Shown in pieces: positions 40,300 through 49,800 of a stretch of DNA of 64,000 nt (positions are counted from its first letter, which is position 1; the number at the start of each line of letters is the position of its first letter). The translations under genes and the position numbers were made by a program. The stretch spans positions 5,642,001-5,706,000 of the forward strand of contig NZ_CP035913.1 in the NCBI RefSeq assembly GCF_004209755.1, given 5' to 3'. The stretch comes from Pseudoduganella lutea. GTDB lineage: Bacteria > Pseudomonadota > Gammaproteobacteria > Burkholderiales > Burkholderiaceae_D. Below the pieces are notes generated by a model. That model ran no database searches. It was not told the DNA's origin and saw only the letters and a list, made by a program, of their open reading frames with translations.

Positions 40300-41967
40300 A
40301 TGTCCGAAGAATCCCAAGTCAACAATCCCGCCATCGAGGCCACCACCGAACAGGAAGCCGCCAGCGCCAAGCCTGCGGCACTGATCGCGCGCGAAGTGCA
40401 GCGCCGCCGCACGTTCGGCATCATCTCCCACCCCGATGCGGGTAAAACCACGCTGACCGAGAAGCTGCTGCTGTTCTCGGGCGCGATCCAGATGGCCGGT
40501 ACCGTCAAGGCCCGCAAGAGCGCGCGCCACGCCACGTCGGACTGGATGGAGATCGAAAAGCAGCGCGGCATTTCCGTAGCCTCGTCGGTGATGCAGTTCG
40601 AATTCCGCGACCACATCATCAACCTGCTCGACACCCCGGGCCACCAGGACTTTTCGGAAGACACGTACCGCGTGCTGACGGCGGTCGACTCGGCGCTGAT
40701 GGTGATCGACGCGGCCAAGGGCGTGGAGGCGCAGACCATCAAGCTGCTCGACGTCTGCCGCATGCGCAATACGCCGATCGTCACGTTCATGAACAAGATG
40801 GACCGCGAAACGCGCGATCCGCTCGAACTGCTCGATGAACTGGAATCGGTGCTGAAGATCCAGTGCGCGCCGGTGACATGGCCGATCGGCATGGGCAAGA
40901 ACTTCCGCGGCGTGTACCACCTGCTGCGCGATGAAGTGCTGCTGTTCCGCGCCGGTTCGGAAAGCGCCAACCAGACCGTCGAAGTCATCAAGGGCATCGA
41001 CAATCCGAAGCTGCAGGAAATGTTCCCGCTCGAGATGGACCAGCTGAGGATGGAAGTGGAACTCGTGCACGGCGCCTCGCATCCGTTCGACCTGGAGCAG
41101 TTCCTGGCCGGTATCCAGACGCCCGTGTTCTTCGGTTCCGCGATCAACAACTTCGGCGTGCGCGAGATCCTGTCGGCGCTGGTCGACTGGGCGCCGCCGC
41201 CGCGCGAGCGCGATGCCACCGTGCGTTCCGTCGAACCGACCGAGCAGCCGTTCTCCGGCTTCGTGTTCAAGATCCAGGCCAATATGGACCCGGCGCACCG
41301 CGACCGCATCGCCTTCCTGCGCGTGTGCTCCGGCCGCTTCGAGCGGGGCATGAAAGTCAAGCACCTGCGCCTCGGGCGCGAAGTAAAAGTGTCGTCGGTG
41401 GTGACGTTCATGGCCTCGTCGCGCGAGCAGGTCGAGGAAGCATATGCCGGCGACATCATCGGCCTGCCGAACCACGGCAACATGCAGATCGGCGACAGTT
41501 TCTCGGAAGGCGAGATGCTTCAGTTCACCGGCATCCCGTACTTCGCGCCGGACTTCTTCCGCCAGGTGCGCATCCGCAATCCGCTGAAGATCAAGCAGCT
41601 GCACAAGGGCCTGCAGCAGCTGGGCGAAGAGGGCGCCGTGCAGGTGTTCAAGCCCGTGCAGGGCGGCGAGCTGGTGCTGGGCGCCGTCGGCGTGCTGCAG
41701 TTCGAAGTCGTTGCCAGCCGCCTGATGAACGAATACGGCGTCGACGCCGTGTTCGAGGGCACCAGCATCAGCAGCGCGCGCTGGGTCTCATCGGACGACA
41801 AGAAGGCGCTGGCCGACTTCGAAGCGGCCCTGGGCCACAACGTGGCCTACGATGCCGCCGGCAACCTGGCCTACCTGGCCACCTCCGGCGTCAACCTGCG
41901 CCTCACGCAGGAGCGCTGGCCGAAGCTGACGTTCCACGCCACCCGCGAGCACGCGACCAAGCTGTAA
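40300..41967 (+). CDS. prfC: Peptide chain release factor 3 (GTPase)
   Basis: Protein of 555 residues. Translational GTPase motifs: G1 [17 protein letters not shown]3 [14 protein letters not shown]4 FMNKMDRE. The EF-Tu-like domain II and the RF3 C-terminal domain ([21 protein letters not shown]) follow. RF3 recycles RF1/RF2 after termination. The start at 40300 gives an N-terminal extension of about 25 residues ([20 protein letters not shown]) relative to enteric RF3. The longer frame upstream has no ribosome binding site. It is monocistronic and ends at a bidirectional terminator. Confidence 0.96.
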   Translation: MSEESQVNNPAIEATTEQEAASAKPAALIAREVQRRRTFGIISHPDAGKTTLTEKLLLFSGAIQMAGTVKARKSARHATSDWMEIEKQRGISVASSVMQFEFRDHIINLLDTPGHQDFSEDTYRVLTAVDSALMVIDAAKGVEAQTIKLLDVCRMRNTPIVTFMNKMDRETRDPLELLDELESVLKIQCAPVTWPIGMGKNFRGVYHLLRDEVLLFRAGSESANQTVEVIKGIDNPKLQEMFPLEMDQLRMEVELVHGASHPFDLEQFLAGIQTPVFFGSAINNFGVREILSALVDWAPPPRERDATVRSVEPTEQPFSGFVFKIQANMDPAHRDRIAFLRVCSGRFERGMKVKHLRLGREVKVSSVVTFMASSREQVEEAYAGDIIGLPNHGNMQIGDSFSEGEMLQFTGIPYFAPDFFRQVRIRNPLKIKQLHKGLQQLGEEGAVQVFKPVQGGELVLGAVGVLQFEVVASRLMNEYGVDAVFEGTSISSARWVSSDDKKALADFEAALGHNVAYDAAGNLAYLATSGVNLRLTQERWPKLTFHATREHATKL

Positions 41968-41985
41968 CGCTCCGCTCCCCCAACG

Positions 41986-42013
41986 AAAAAACCGCGCCTC
42001 GTGCGCGGTTTTT
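41986..42013. terminator. Bidirectional terminator between prfC and the glycosyltransferase gene
   Basis: AAAAACCGCGC and GCGCGGTTTTT form an 11-bp stem around 5 bases, with A and T runs on either side. It serves prfC on plus and the convergent gene on minus. Confidence 0.9.
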
Positions 42014-42052
42014 CATTGGGTGCGAGAACGCGCGTAGTTCCCCAACATGCTT

Positions 42053-43351
42053 TCAGCCCGCGGTGCCCTGCCGCTTCACACCGTCGAGCACCCGTTCGAT
42101 CATGCCGACCGCTGTGGCCACGCCATCTTCCCGCCGCATCATGGTAGCCGCAGCTACCGCGGCCACCGTCATGGCCGGGGTGGCGCGCGCCTGCCGGATC
42201 AGCCCCGCCAGTTTTTCGGGCGTGGCCTTGCGGCGGTGGACGGGCTTGCCCGCAATGCCCAGGCGCCGCAGTTCGCTGCCCCAATGCTGCTGCTCGCTGA
42301 TGTGCGGCACCACAACGGAGGGCTTGCCGGCCAGCGTGGCCGACTGCGTGGTCCCGGCGCCGCCGTGGTGCAGCACCGCGAAGCAGCGGGGAAAGATCGC
42401 ATGGTGCGGCGCCGCCTGCACATACAGCACCTCATTCGTCGACGCGAAGCCGCAGCCGCGCGCATCGGCGCTCTGGATGATCGCCCGGCATTCCGCCAGA
42501 CGGGCCGCCTCCGTCAGCAGTTGCAGGGTCCGGGCCTGCCAGTCGACATCGGCCGGCATCCAGCTGCCCAATGTCATGTAGATGGGCGCTTCGCCGGCGG
42601 CGAGGAACGCGTCCAGGCCGGCCGGCAGCGCGCCTTCCACGGCGATGTTGGGCATGTCCAGGAAACCGCTCACCTGCACGGCCGCTGGCCAGTCGGGCTG
42701 GTGCTCGGCGATGACCGGGCTGACCGCCACCAGCGTCAGCAGGGGCGACAGCCACATCTCGTCGACCACGTCGTGCACCGGCGGCAAGCCCGCCCGGGCG
42801 CGCAGTGTGTTGATGTCCGGCTTCAGTGCGCGATTGATGGCCAGGCGCGTCAACCACCACAGCAGGCGGTTGCCCGTCTTGCCCATGCGCGGCACCGGCA
42901 CCGGATGGCTCCAGGCACTGGGCACGCCGCCATGCGACAGCATCACGGCCACATAAGGCACGCCCGCGGCCTCTGCCGCCACCCGCAGCGGCGACACGAA
43001 GAAATGCCCGATCACCGCGTCGCACTCGGCGCACAGCCGCTGCGCGGCCGCGAACATCTGGTCTTCGACTGGGGCGAAGGCAACGCGCATGATCTTCGCC
43101 ATCTGCCGCATCGGGTCGTTCGTCTCGAACACGGTGGCACCGACCGCCTCCGCAGCCTCCGGCCCGAGCACCGGCGATGCCACGACCCGGATGGTCAGGC
43201 CCGAGGGCGAGTCCAGGCGGCCATACGCGTCGCTGTCCACGCAGGTGATGACGAGCGTGACGTCATGCCCGGCGCGCTGCAGGCCTTCCGCCAGCGCCAG
43301 GAAAGGGCGCACGTCGCCATGGCTGCCCCAGGTTTGCAAGCCGATCCTCAT
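42053..43351 (-). CDS. GT1-family glycosyltransferase (UDP-glucosyltransferase-like)
   Basis: Protein of 432 residues with the GT-B fold of the GT1/UGT family. The N-terminal acceptor domain starts MRIGLQTWGSHGDVRPFLALAEGL. The C-terminal nucleotide-sugar domain contains YMTLGSWM and the donor-binding signature HHGGAGTTQSATLAGKPSVVVPHISEQQHWG. Bacterial relatives glycosylate sterols, macrolides, rhamnolipid precursors or small phenolics. No polyketide or lipid pathway genes are next to it, so the acceptor is unknown. GGGAAAT lies upstream of the start. Confidence 0.88.
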   Translation of the reverse strand: MRIGLQTWGSHGDVRPFLALAEGLQRAGHDVTLVITCVDSDAYGRLDSPSGLTIRVVASPVLGPEAAEAVGATVFETNDPMRQMAKIMRVAFAPVEDQMFAAAQRLCAECDAVIGHFFVSPLRVAAEAAGVPYVAVMLSHGGVPSAWSHPVPVPRMGKTGNRLLWWLTRLAINRALKPDINTLRARAGLPPVHDVVDEMWLSPLLTLVAVSPVIAEHQPDWPAAVQVSGFLDMPNIAVEGALPAGLDAFLAAGEAPIYMTLGSWMPADVDWQARTLQLLTEAARLAECRAIIQSADARGCGFASTNEVLYVQAAPHHAIFPRCFAVLHHGGAGTTQSATLAGKPSVVVPHISEQQHWGSELRRLGIAGKPVHRRKATPEKLAGLIRQARATPAMTVAAVAAATMMRREDGVATAVGMIERVLDGVKRQGTAG

Positions 43352-43432
43352 CGATTTCCCTTCCGTCGAGACGCACTGCTTCCATGCTTTGCCGCCATTA
43401 TGGCCGGGTTCGGGCCGCGCTGCACGTGGCGC

Positions 43433-43459
43433 TTGACATCGCCACGTGTGCTGTATACT
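43433..43459 (+). promoter_or_regulatory. Promoter of the GntR-ABC operon
   Basis: TTGACA (43433-43438) and TATACT (43454-43459) with a 15-bp spacer. The -10 overlaps the inverted repeat at 43451-43487, as expected for a repressor-controlled promoter. Confidence 0.6.
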
Positions 43460-43487
43460 GTATCAATCAACTAATACAGCTATACAG
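43451..43487. promoter_or_regulatory. Inverted-repeat operator for the YtrA-type regulator
   Basis: CTGTATACTGTAT (43451-43463) is mirrored by ATACAGCTATACAG (43474-43487) with one base inserted. It overlaps the -10 and lies 27 bp before the regulator start. The layout suggests autorepression by the GntR-family protein encoded next. Confidence 0.7.
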
Positions 43488-43514
43488 CTGTCGAGCTTCG
43501 ACAGCCATCCAGCC

Positions 43515-43907
43515 ATGACCGAACATACCGCACAGCTATTTGCCATCACCACCGGGTCGCCGGAGCCGATCTATCGCCAGCTCATCGAGCAGGTGAAACG
43601 CCTGGCCGCCGCCGGGGTGCTGGCGCCGGGCGACACGCTGCCATCGGTGCGCGACGTGGCCGGCGCGCTGGCCGTCAACCCCATGACGGTGTCCAAGGCC
43701 TACAACCTGCTGGAAATGGATGGCGCGCTGGAGCGCATCCGCGGGCAGGGCATGCAGGTGGCGCAGCGCAAGGCCGGTGGGCGCAGGGAGCGCGAGGCGC
43801 TGCTGCGGCCGGCACTGGAGCGCGCGGCGCGCGAAGCACGTCAGCTGGAGCTGGACGATCACACGATTCTCGAACTGTTCAAACAAGTCCTGAAGGAAGC
43901 GAAATGA
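43515..43907 (+). CDS. GntR family transcriptional regulator, YtrA subfamily
   Basis: Protein of 130 residues with a GntR winged helix (about 12-80): PIYRQLIEQVKRLAAAGVLAPGDTLPSVRDVAGALAVNPMTVSKAYNLLEMDGALE. The short helical C-terminus of about 45 residues defines the YtrA subfamily, which normally represses a following ABC transporter operon. Here the stop overlaps the ABC ATPase start by 4 bp. The ATG at 43515 was chosen because the longer frame reads through the operator. The inducing signal in this subfamily is often a cell-wall-active peptide, but nothing here shows that directly. Confidence 0.92.
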   Translation: MTEHTAQLFAITTGSPEPIYRQLIEQVKRLAAAGVLAPGDTLPSVRDVAGALAVNPMTVSKAYNLLEMDGALERIRGQGMQVAQRKAGGRREREALLRPALERAAREARQLELDDHTILELFKQVLKEAK

Positions 43908-44803
43908 ACACATCCGTGGTGGCATTGAAGGGAGTAACGCGATCGTTCGGCGGCCGTTCCGTGCTGCGCGGCGTCGACTGGCGGATCGGTCGCGGCGAGG
44001 TGGTCGGCCTGCTGGGCCGCAATGGCGCCGGCAAGTCGACGCTGATCGAATGCATGCTGGGGCTGCGCGAAACGGATGCCGGCATCGGCGGTGGCAACGG
44101 CGAAAACAGCATCACGCTGTTCGGCGAACCGGCCGGCGACCTGTCGGCGGCGGCGCGGGCGCGCATCGGCTACGTGCCGCAAAGGTCCGACCTGTTCGAG
44201 TGGCTCACGCCCGACCAGCTGTTGGCCTACTTCCGCACGCTGTACCCGCGCTGGAACGACTACAAGGTGGAAAACCTGCTGGCGCGCTGGGGCTTCGACC
44301 CGGCCACGCGCGGGCAGCGCATCGGCAGGCTGTCCGCAGGCCAGCAGCAGCGCCTGTCGATCATTCGCGCCCTGGCGCCGGAGCCCGACCTGCTGGTGCT
44401 CGATGAACCCGTCGCCAGCCTCGACCCCGTCGGCCGCCGCGACTTCCTGCGCGAACTGGTCGACGACGTGATCGAGCGCGGCACCACGGTACTGTTCTCG
44501 ACACACATCCTGTCCGACCTGGAGCGGATCGCCGTGGACGTGGCGTTCCTGAAGGACGGGCGCATCGCGCTGCAGGCGCCGCTCGACGAGCTGCTCGAGG
44601 GGACCCGCCGCGTCAGTGGCGATGCGCGCGCGCTGGCCACCTTGCAGCTCGACCAGGAACTGGGCCGCGTGCGGCATGACAACGGCGCGTTCAGCATCGT
44701 GGCGCGGCTGTCCGCGCAGGAATCCGTACGGCTGCTGGCGTCGCCCGGCGTGCGGCTGGATCCGGTATCGCTGGAAGACCTGTTCGAAGAGGTGACGCGA
44801 TGA
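43904..44803 (+). CDS. ABC transporter ATP-binding protein
   Basis: Protein of 299 residues. Walker A is GLLGRNGAGKSTLIE, the Q-loop region PQRSDLFEWLTPDQ, the signature GRLSAGQQQRLSIIRALAPE and Walker B DLLVLDEPVASLD, with the switch histidine in LFSTHILSDLERIA. The C-terminal extension (from about 220) is typical of DrrA/YtrB-type exporters. It overlaps the regulator before it and the membrane subunit after it by 4 bp each, so all three are translationally coupled. Confidence 0.93.
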   Translation: MNTSVVALKGVTRSFGGRSVLRGVDWRIGRGEVVGLLGRNGAGKSTLIECMLGLRETDAGIGGGNGENSITLFGEPAGDLSAAARARIGYVPQRSDLFEWLTPDQLLAYFRTLYPRWNDYKVENLLARWGFDPATRGQRIGRLSAGQQQRLSIIRALAPEPDLLVLDEPVASLDPVGRRDFLRELVDDVIERGTTVLFSTHILSDLERIAVDVAFLKDGRIALQAPLDELLEGTRRVSGDARALATLQLDQELGRVRHDNGAFSIVARLSAQESVRLLASPGVRLDPVSLEDLFEEVTR

Positions 44804-46176
44804 ATGCCTGGCGCCAGCTGTTGCTGCAAGTCGTGCTGCGCTACCGCGCGCAGGGCAGCCTGTGGATCACGTGGAGCCTGCTGGGGGCGTCGGTGCTGCC
44901 GCTGGTGGCCGTGCTGGCCGGCTGGGCGCCGCGGGTCGTTGGCGCGACGGCCGCCGGTGCGGCACTGTCGATCGCCGTCGTGATGTGGTGGGCCATGTAC
45001 CTGCAGACGGCGATGCGGATGAACACGCCCGCGGCCGCATGCCTGGTGCCGGGCATGCGCCGCCACCTGCTGGCCCTGACCGCGGTGCTGTGGCTGGCCG
45101 CCAGCCTGGCGCCGGCCCTGCTGTTCGGCATCGCCACCGGCTATCCCGGCTACATGCTGCTGGCCTGCGCCGCCGCGCTGCAGTACATCGCGCTGTGCTG
45201 CCGTTATCCATGGCTGGGATTCCTGTCGTCGTTTGCCTGGCTGGCGACGCGGTTGCCGTGGCCTTCCGCCGGCACGGTGGAAACGGTGCTGTCGGTGAAC
45301 GAGGCCGCTATCACGGTGACTGGCCTGCTGGCGCTTGCCGCACCAGGCTTCCTGGTGCTGCGCCTGCTGTTTCCCAGGGGTGGCGATGCGCATTTCCGGA
45401 TCGCAGCATGCCTGGCGTGCGTGACCGGCAAGCGCAAGGCCGGCCAGCCCGGAGGGGTGGTCGGCGGCCTGTTCCGCGTGCTGGACAGTTTTTATCATGC
45501 GCGGCTGCGCTCACCGGGCCGGCCCGCCACGCGGCTGCTCGATGCCTTGGGCGGCCGTGCCCACTGGAGCCGCCCCGTGGTGATCATCGCAGTGCTCACC
45601 GCCGGAACGCTGGCCTGGCGTGTCCTGGCGGGTGGCGGCTCGATGCGCCCGTTCATCCCATTGCTGCTCGTGGCAATGCTGCTGACGGTCATGAGCCACG
45701 TCGACGGCTTGCTGGGCGCCCTCAGGAAAACGCAGGGTGAACAGGGTGTCCTGCGCCTTGCACCGGCCGCGCCGCCCACGCGCGACCTGAACCGGCAACT
45801 GGCGCTGGCACTGCTGCGCCGCTTCGGTGTCGTCTGCGCCTTCTACATTGCCTGCAGCGGCGCCGTGGTGCTGTCGACGGATGCTTCCTGGCCCGCGTGG
45901 CTGTGCTGCACGGTCGTGGCCCTGGCCTTCACGCCGCTGCTGCTGCGCGACCATGCGCGCCGGCCCGGCTGGAAGTGGGCGCAATTCGCGGCGGGGCTGC
46001 TGATGCTGCTGATGGCGCCGTTGAGCGGCATGGCGGAATACGGGGCCATCCCGCCGGCACTGGTGGTCGCCGGCAGCGCCGCACTGCTGGCCGGCACCGC
46101 CATCGCGCTGGTGCTGCGCTGGCGTGGCGCGCTGGCCGCGGCGCCGGCCTTCCCGGCCGGGCGCCTGGCCGATTGA
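44800..46176 (+). CDS. Membrane subunit of the YtrA-controlled ABC transporter (putative)
   Basis: Protein of 458 residues with about ten hydrophobic segments, for example LWITWSLLGASVLPLVAVLAG, LLALTAVLWLAASLAPALLF and ALVVAGSAALLAGTAIALVL. I do not recognise a named ABC-2 permease signature, so the assignment rests on the overlap with the ATPase gene and the membrane topology. It lacks a signal peptide and large extracytoplasmic domain. Its stop codon directly abuts the stop of the convergent cupin gene (46176/46177). Confidence 0.75.
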   Translation: MNAWRQLLLQVVLRYRAQGSLWITWSLLGASVLPLVAVLAGWAPRVVGATAAGAALSIAVVMWWAMYLQTAMRMNTPAAACLVPGMRRHLLALTAVLWLAASLAPALLFGIATGYPGYMLLACAAALQYIALCCRYPWLGFLSSFAWLATRLPWPSAGTVETVLSVNEAAITVTGLLALAAPGFLVLRLLFPRGGDAHFRIAACLACVTGKRKAGQPGGVVGGLFRVLDSFYHARLRSPGRPATRLLDALGGRAHWSRPVVIIAVLTAGTLAWRVLAGGGSMRPFIPLLLVAMLLTVMSHVDGLLGALRKTQGEQGVLRLAPAAPPTRDLNRQLALALLRRFGVVCAFYIACSGAVVLSTDASWPAWLCCTVVALAFTPLLLRDHARRPGWKWAQFAAGLLMLLMAPLSGMAEYGAIPPALVVAGSAALLAGTAIALVLRWRGALAAAPAFPAGRLAD

Positions 46177-46581
46177 TCACTTGGCGGGTGTCGCCAATGG
46201 CTGCCCCTTCTCGACGACGTACACGCCGACCAGCTTCGTCGTGGTGCTGCCGGGGTTGCGCGCATCGTGCACCGTGCCGGCGGGGATGATGATGGCTTCG
46301 CCGGCCTTGACGCGCCGTGGCGGCGCGCCATCGATCAGCAGCTCGCCTTCGCCATTGAGGAAGTAGGTGATTTCATCGCCGGGATGCGTGTGCCGGCCGG
46401 CGGTGGCACCCGGCGCCAGCTCCACATGCGCAACCACCGCCTCGCGGTTCGGCACCGATACATCGCCGCGGGCGATTACGGTGCGCTTGATGCCCGTCGG
46501 CTGGGCCAGGGCGGCGGTGCAGGGCAGGGCAAGCAATACAGCAGAAGCAGCGGCCATCATGGCCGCGACATGGCATCTCAT
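46177..46581 (-). CDS. Secreted cupin domain protein
   Basis: Protein of 134 residues. A signal peptide (about 1-26, MMAAASAVLLALPCTAALAQ) precedes a single cupin barrel. Cupin motif 1 is seen in GATAGRHTHPGDEITYFLNGEGELL, with the metal ligands H-x-H and E, and motif 2 in IIPAGTVHDARNPG with the last histidine. GAGGAAACG lies before the ATG. Periplasmic location and metal-dependent function are likely; the substrate is unknown. The gene converges on the ABC operon with no spacer. Confidence 0.85.
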   Translation of the reverse strand: MRCHVAAMMAAASAVLLALPCTAALAQPTGIKRTVIARGDVSVPNREAVVAHVELAPGATAGRHTHPGDEITYFLNGEGELLIDGAPPRRVKAGEAIIIPAGTVHDARNPGSTTTKLVGVYVVEKGQPLATPAK

Positions 46582-46682
46582 CGTTTCCTCCGTCGTGGTG
46601 TCGGCGCACGGGTGTGCAGCACGATGGTACGCCCGGCCGCGCCGCCACTCAACCGGCGCGGGCGATGACTGTGGCGGGACGG

Positions 46683-46709
46683 AAAAAAAGCCGGGCCACG
46701 CCCGGCTTT
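46683..46709 (-). terminator. Intrinsic terminator ending the STAND regulator operon
   Basis: On the minus strand AAAGCCGGGC and GCCCGGCTTT form a 10-bp stem around 3 bases, followed by a seven-T run. It lies 10 bp after the stop of the 57-residue gene. Confidence 0.88.
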
Positions 46710-46719
46710 CGTCCTGCCC

Positions 46720-46893
46720 TCAGCCCTTGGCCCCGGGGCCGTTGGGCTCTTCCGGGGTCAGCATGGCGGTCGGCACGGCAGGCGTGGCCGCCACGGGGTC
46801 GGCCGGCGGCGCGAGGTCGGTTTCCTTGTCGTTGCTGGTAATTTTCTTGGCCGGTTCCGTCTTGTCCCGTACCTGCCTGTTCTTTTCAGTCAT
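46720..46893 (-). CDS. Small charged/proline-rich protein of 57 residues
   Basis: Protein of 57 residues starting MTEKNRQVRDKTEPAKKITS and ending MLTPEEPNGPGAKG. It is rich in K, D, E, P and A, with no membrane segment, and is probably disordered. An AGGAG ribosome binding site lies 8 bp before the ATG, and the gene overlaps the last 8 bp of the preceding STAND regulator gene. A terminator follows directly. I do not recognise the family. The overlap suggests it is made together with the regulator; it may be a partner or an unrelated stress-type small protein. Confidence 0.65.
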   Translation of the reverse strand: MTEKNRQVRDKTEPAKKITSNDKETDLAPPADPVAATPAVPTAMLTPEEPNGPGAKG

Positions 46894-49800
46894 GCTGTTG
46901 CTCCTGTCTTGGTGGATAAAGTGAAAGGTGACGGAGGTAGCCAGGGTCGCGGAACCCCATGTTCGACAACCGCTGCCGTTCCGCGCGCACCGCGTCGCCG
47001 TCGCCCATGCAGTCATGCGCCTGCACCAGCGCGGCGAGGACGAAGTACTCCATGTCCGCCTGGCGCATCGGCGCCAGGGTCGAAGCGGCTTCCCGGCAGG
47101 CCGCCGCCGATGCCTCGCTTTGCCGGTGGTGCTTCAGGATATCGCCATGCACCAGCAATGCGTCGGCAAGATGAAGGCGCAGCGACATGTCCTTGCCGCC
47201 GGGCGCGGCGCCGGAACGCAGCCTGGCGAGTGCGGGCTCGAGCACCCGTGCCGCCCTGTCGATGTGCCGCATGCGCACCAGGATATCGGCGAGCTGGATG
47301 TCCAGTTGCACGCTCAGGCGCCTGAGTTCAGCATGTGCCGGATCGGCCGTGGCGAGACGGTGCACCACCTCGCTCGATTGCTCGAGCTGCGCAAGTGCCA
47401 TGACCGGCGTGGTGAACGATGCCAGGTAAGCGGATTTGGCACTGATCACCTGCAGGAAGCGCTGCCATTCCAGGTTGCTGGGATCGGTCGCTGCGAACGC
47501 CGCCATCATCCGGTGCGCTTCGCGCCACCGCTCCTGGGCGGTCCGGCGTCCCAGCGCCTGCTCCATCTCGGCAATGTGGGACACGGCGGAAGCGAGTCGC
47601 ACGCCCCATGCCGCATGGGTTCGATGGCGTTCCAGCACGGGCTGGATCAGCTGGCGTTCCGCTTCGTACAGCGCGAGCGCTTCCGCCAGCGCGCCGCGGG
47701 CCGCGCTGGCATTGGCCAGCCAGGAGTACGTGCCGGCAAGGCTCATCACCACGTCATCGTCGCCCGGCTGCATGCCGATGACGGCGCGTTTCAGCCGGAT
47801 CGATTCCCTGAACGCCGCGCTGGCGGCCGTGAAGTCGCGCATGCCGATCCTGACACTGCCGATATTGTGGTGCGCATAGGACAGCTCGAGCAGGCTCTCC
47901 GCATCGTCCGGTGCCAGCGCCACCATCTTCCGGCTCAGTGCCAGGTAGTGCTGCATATGCTCCAGGGCGGCAGGCCATTCGTCCCGGTTGCGATGGATCT
48001 TGCCGAGCCAGAACGCCACGGCCCCCTGGGCCTTCAGGGCCGCCCTGTCGTGCGGCGCACGCCGGATCTGTTCCGCCAGCGTGGCCTGCGCGGTCAGCAA
48101 GGCGGCGCGTGCGGTATCGGGCCTGCCCCGGGCAATATCGATTTCGGCGATGACCTGGAGCGCCTTGGCACGCTGCAATGCCGCCTGCGGATTGCCATCG
48201 TCGGCTGCGTCGGCAAGGTAGGCCATGGCGCGCTTGCTGACATCGTCCAGCAATTCCAGGCGCCCCAGCGGGCGCAGCTTGTCGGCGAAATCGCCGAGCA
48301 TGAAGCCCAGCAGCGCTTCGGCGTCCGCGCGCCGGCGTTCGGCATCGTGCTGCGCGGCGCGGGCGGCCAGCCCGAGCAGGGCTGCCAGCAGCGCCAGCAT
48401 CGCTATCACGGCCACGACGGCGATGCGCATGCGTTCCGCCAGCTTTACACGGCGCTGCGATGCCCTGACAAATGCCGTTACCGGGACCGACAGCGCCATG
48501 GCGGTCGAGTCCAGCAAGGCGCTCGCCTGGTTGACCTGCAGGCCGGCCGGCAGCAGCAGGTCGCGGGGCCGGCCGGCCGCGTCCCAGCGCGCCGCCTGCG
48601 TCGCGACCCGGGTATGCACTTGCAGCGCTTGCCGGTGCGTGTCGATCCATTCCACGATGCGCGGCCAGCGACGCAACAGCGCCTCATGGGTAACGCCGAA
48701 CCCGGGCACGCCGCCCACCAGTTCGCTGACGAACAGCCGGGCTTCGACCAGGGCGCGCACCAGTTCCCGTGCCGTCCCGGCTTGCAGGGCGGACCAGGGC
48801 GCGCGCCGTGCGGTGACTGACTGCTGCTCCTCGCCCACGCACACAAGCAGCGACAGCACCTGGGGCAGCGCAGCCTGCTGCGCCGGCGGCAAGGCCGCCA
48901 CCAGCTGTTCGGCGCGCACGCCCAACGCGCCTTCGATGCCGCCCAGCTGGCGGAACACGTCGAAGCGGAGCAGCCCATCCTCGCCGCGCTGGCGATAGAG
49001 TTCGTCGAGGCAGTACTCCAGCAGTGGCAGCGCGTCGGGGCTGGCGCGGGCGGCGTCGCACAGCACGTCATCGAGGCTGGCGCCGCTGCCGGCATCGCGC
49101 TCGAACACGAGCCTGGCCGCGCGCGCCGGTTCGCGGATCATCTGCGCAATCGCTGCGCCGTCCGGGGGATCCACGTCGAAATGGCCGCCGCGCTTCTTCA
49201 ACGACAGCATTTCCGGCACGGCCATCACGTCGGGGTAGAAATCGTTGCGGCAGGCCAGCACCACCAGCACTTTGGCGCGCGCCAGCCTGTCCAGCACATG
49301 AAAGAACGCGGCGCGCTCGGCATCGGTGGCGCCCGACCGGAACACCGCTTCGAGCCGGTCGACGAACACGGCAAGGCTTGCCGCACCGTTCGCGCCGGGT
49401 GGCGCGGCCAGGTGCGCGACGATTGCCGCGGGCTCGTCGCGCAAGCGCCGGCCCAGCGAAACGGCGTCGTGCCCCTCCAGCAGCGGGCAGTCATCCCGCT
49501 CCGCATCGAGCAGCACGGCGGCCAGTGCGCCCAGCAGGCCGCTGCCGCCCAGGTCCGCGCAATCCATGTGCAGCGTGCAGTCGAGGGCTACCAGTCCGCC
49601 GCCGGCCACCGCCAGTTGCGGCAGCAGGCCGGCCCGCACCAGTGACGTCTTGCCGGAACCGGAAGCCCCCAGCACCAGCGTCATCGCGCAGCCGCCGCTG
49701 ACCTGGTCGAGGACCGTCTGGCGCAACCGCGTGGCTGTCTGCACGCGGCCGAAGAAGATCGCGGCATGCTGTTCCTCGAAAGCGGCCAGGCCCCGGAAGG

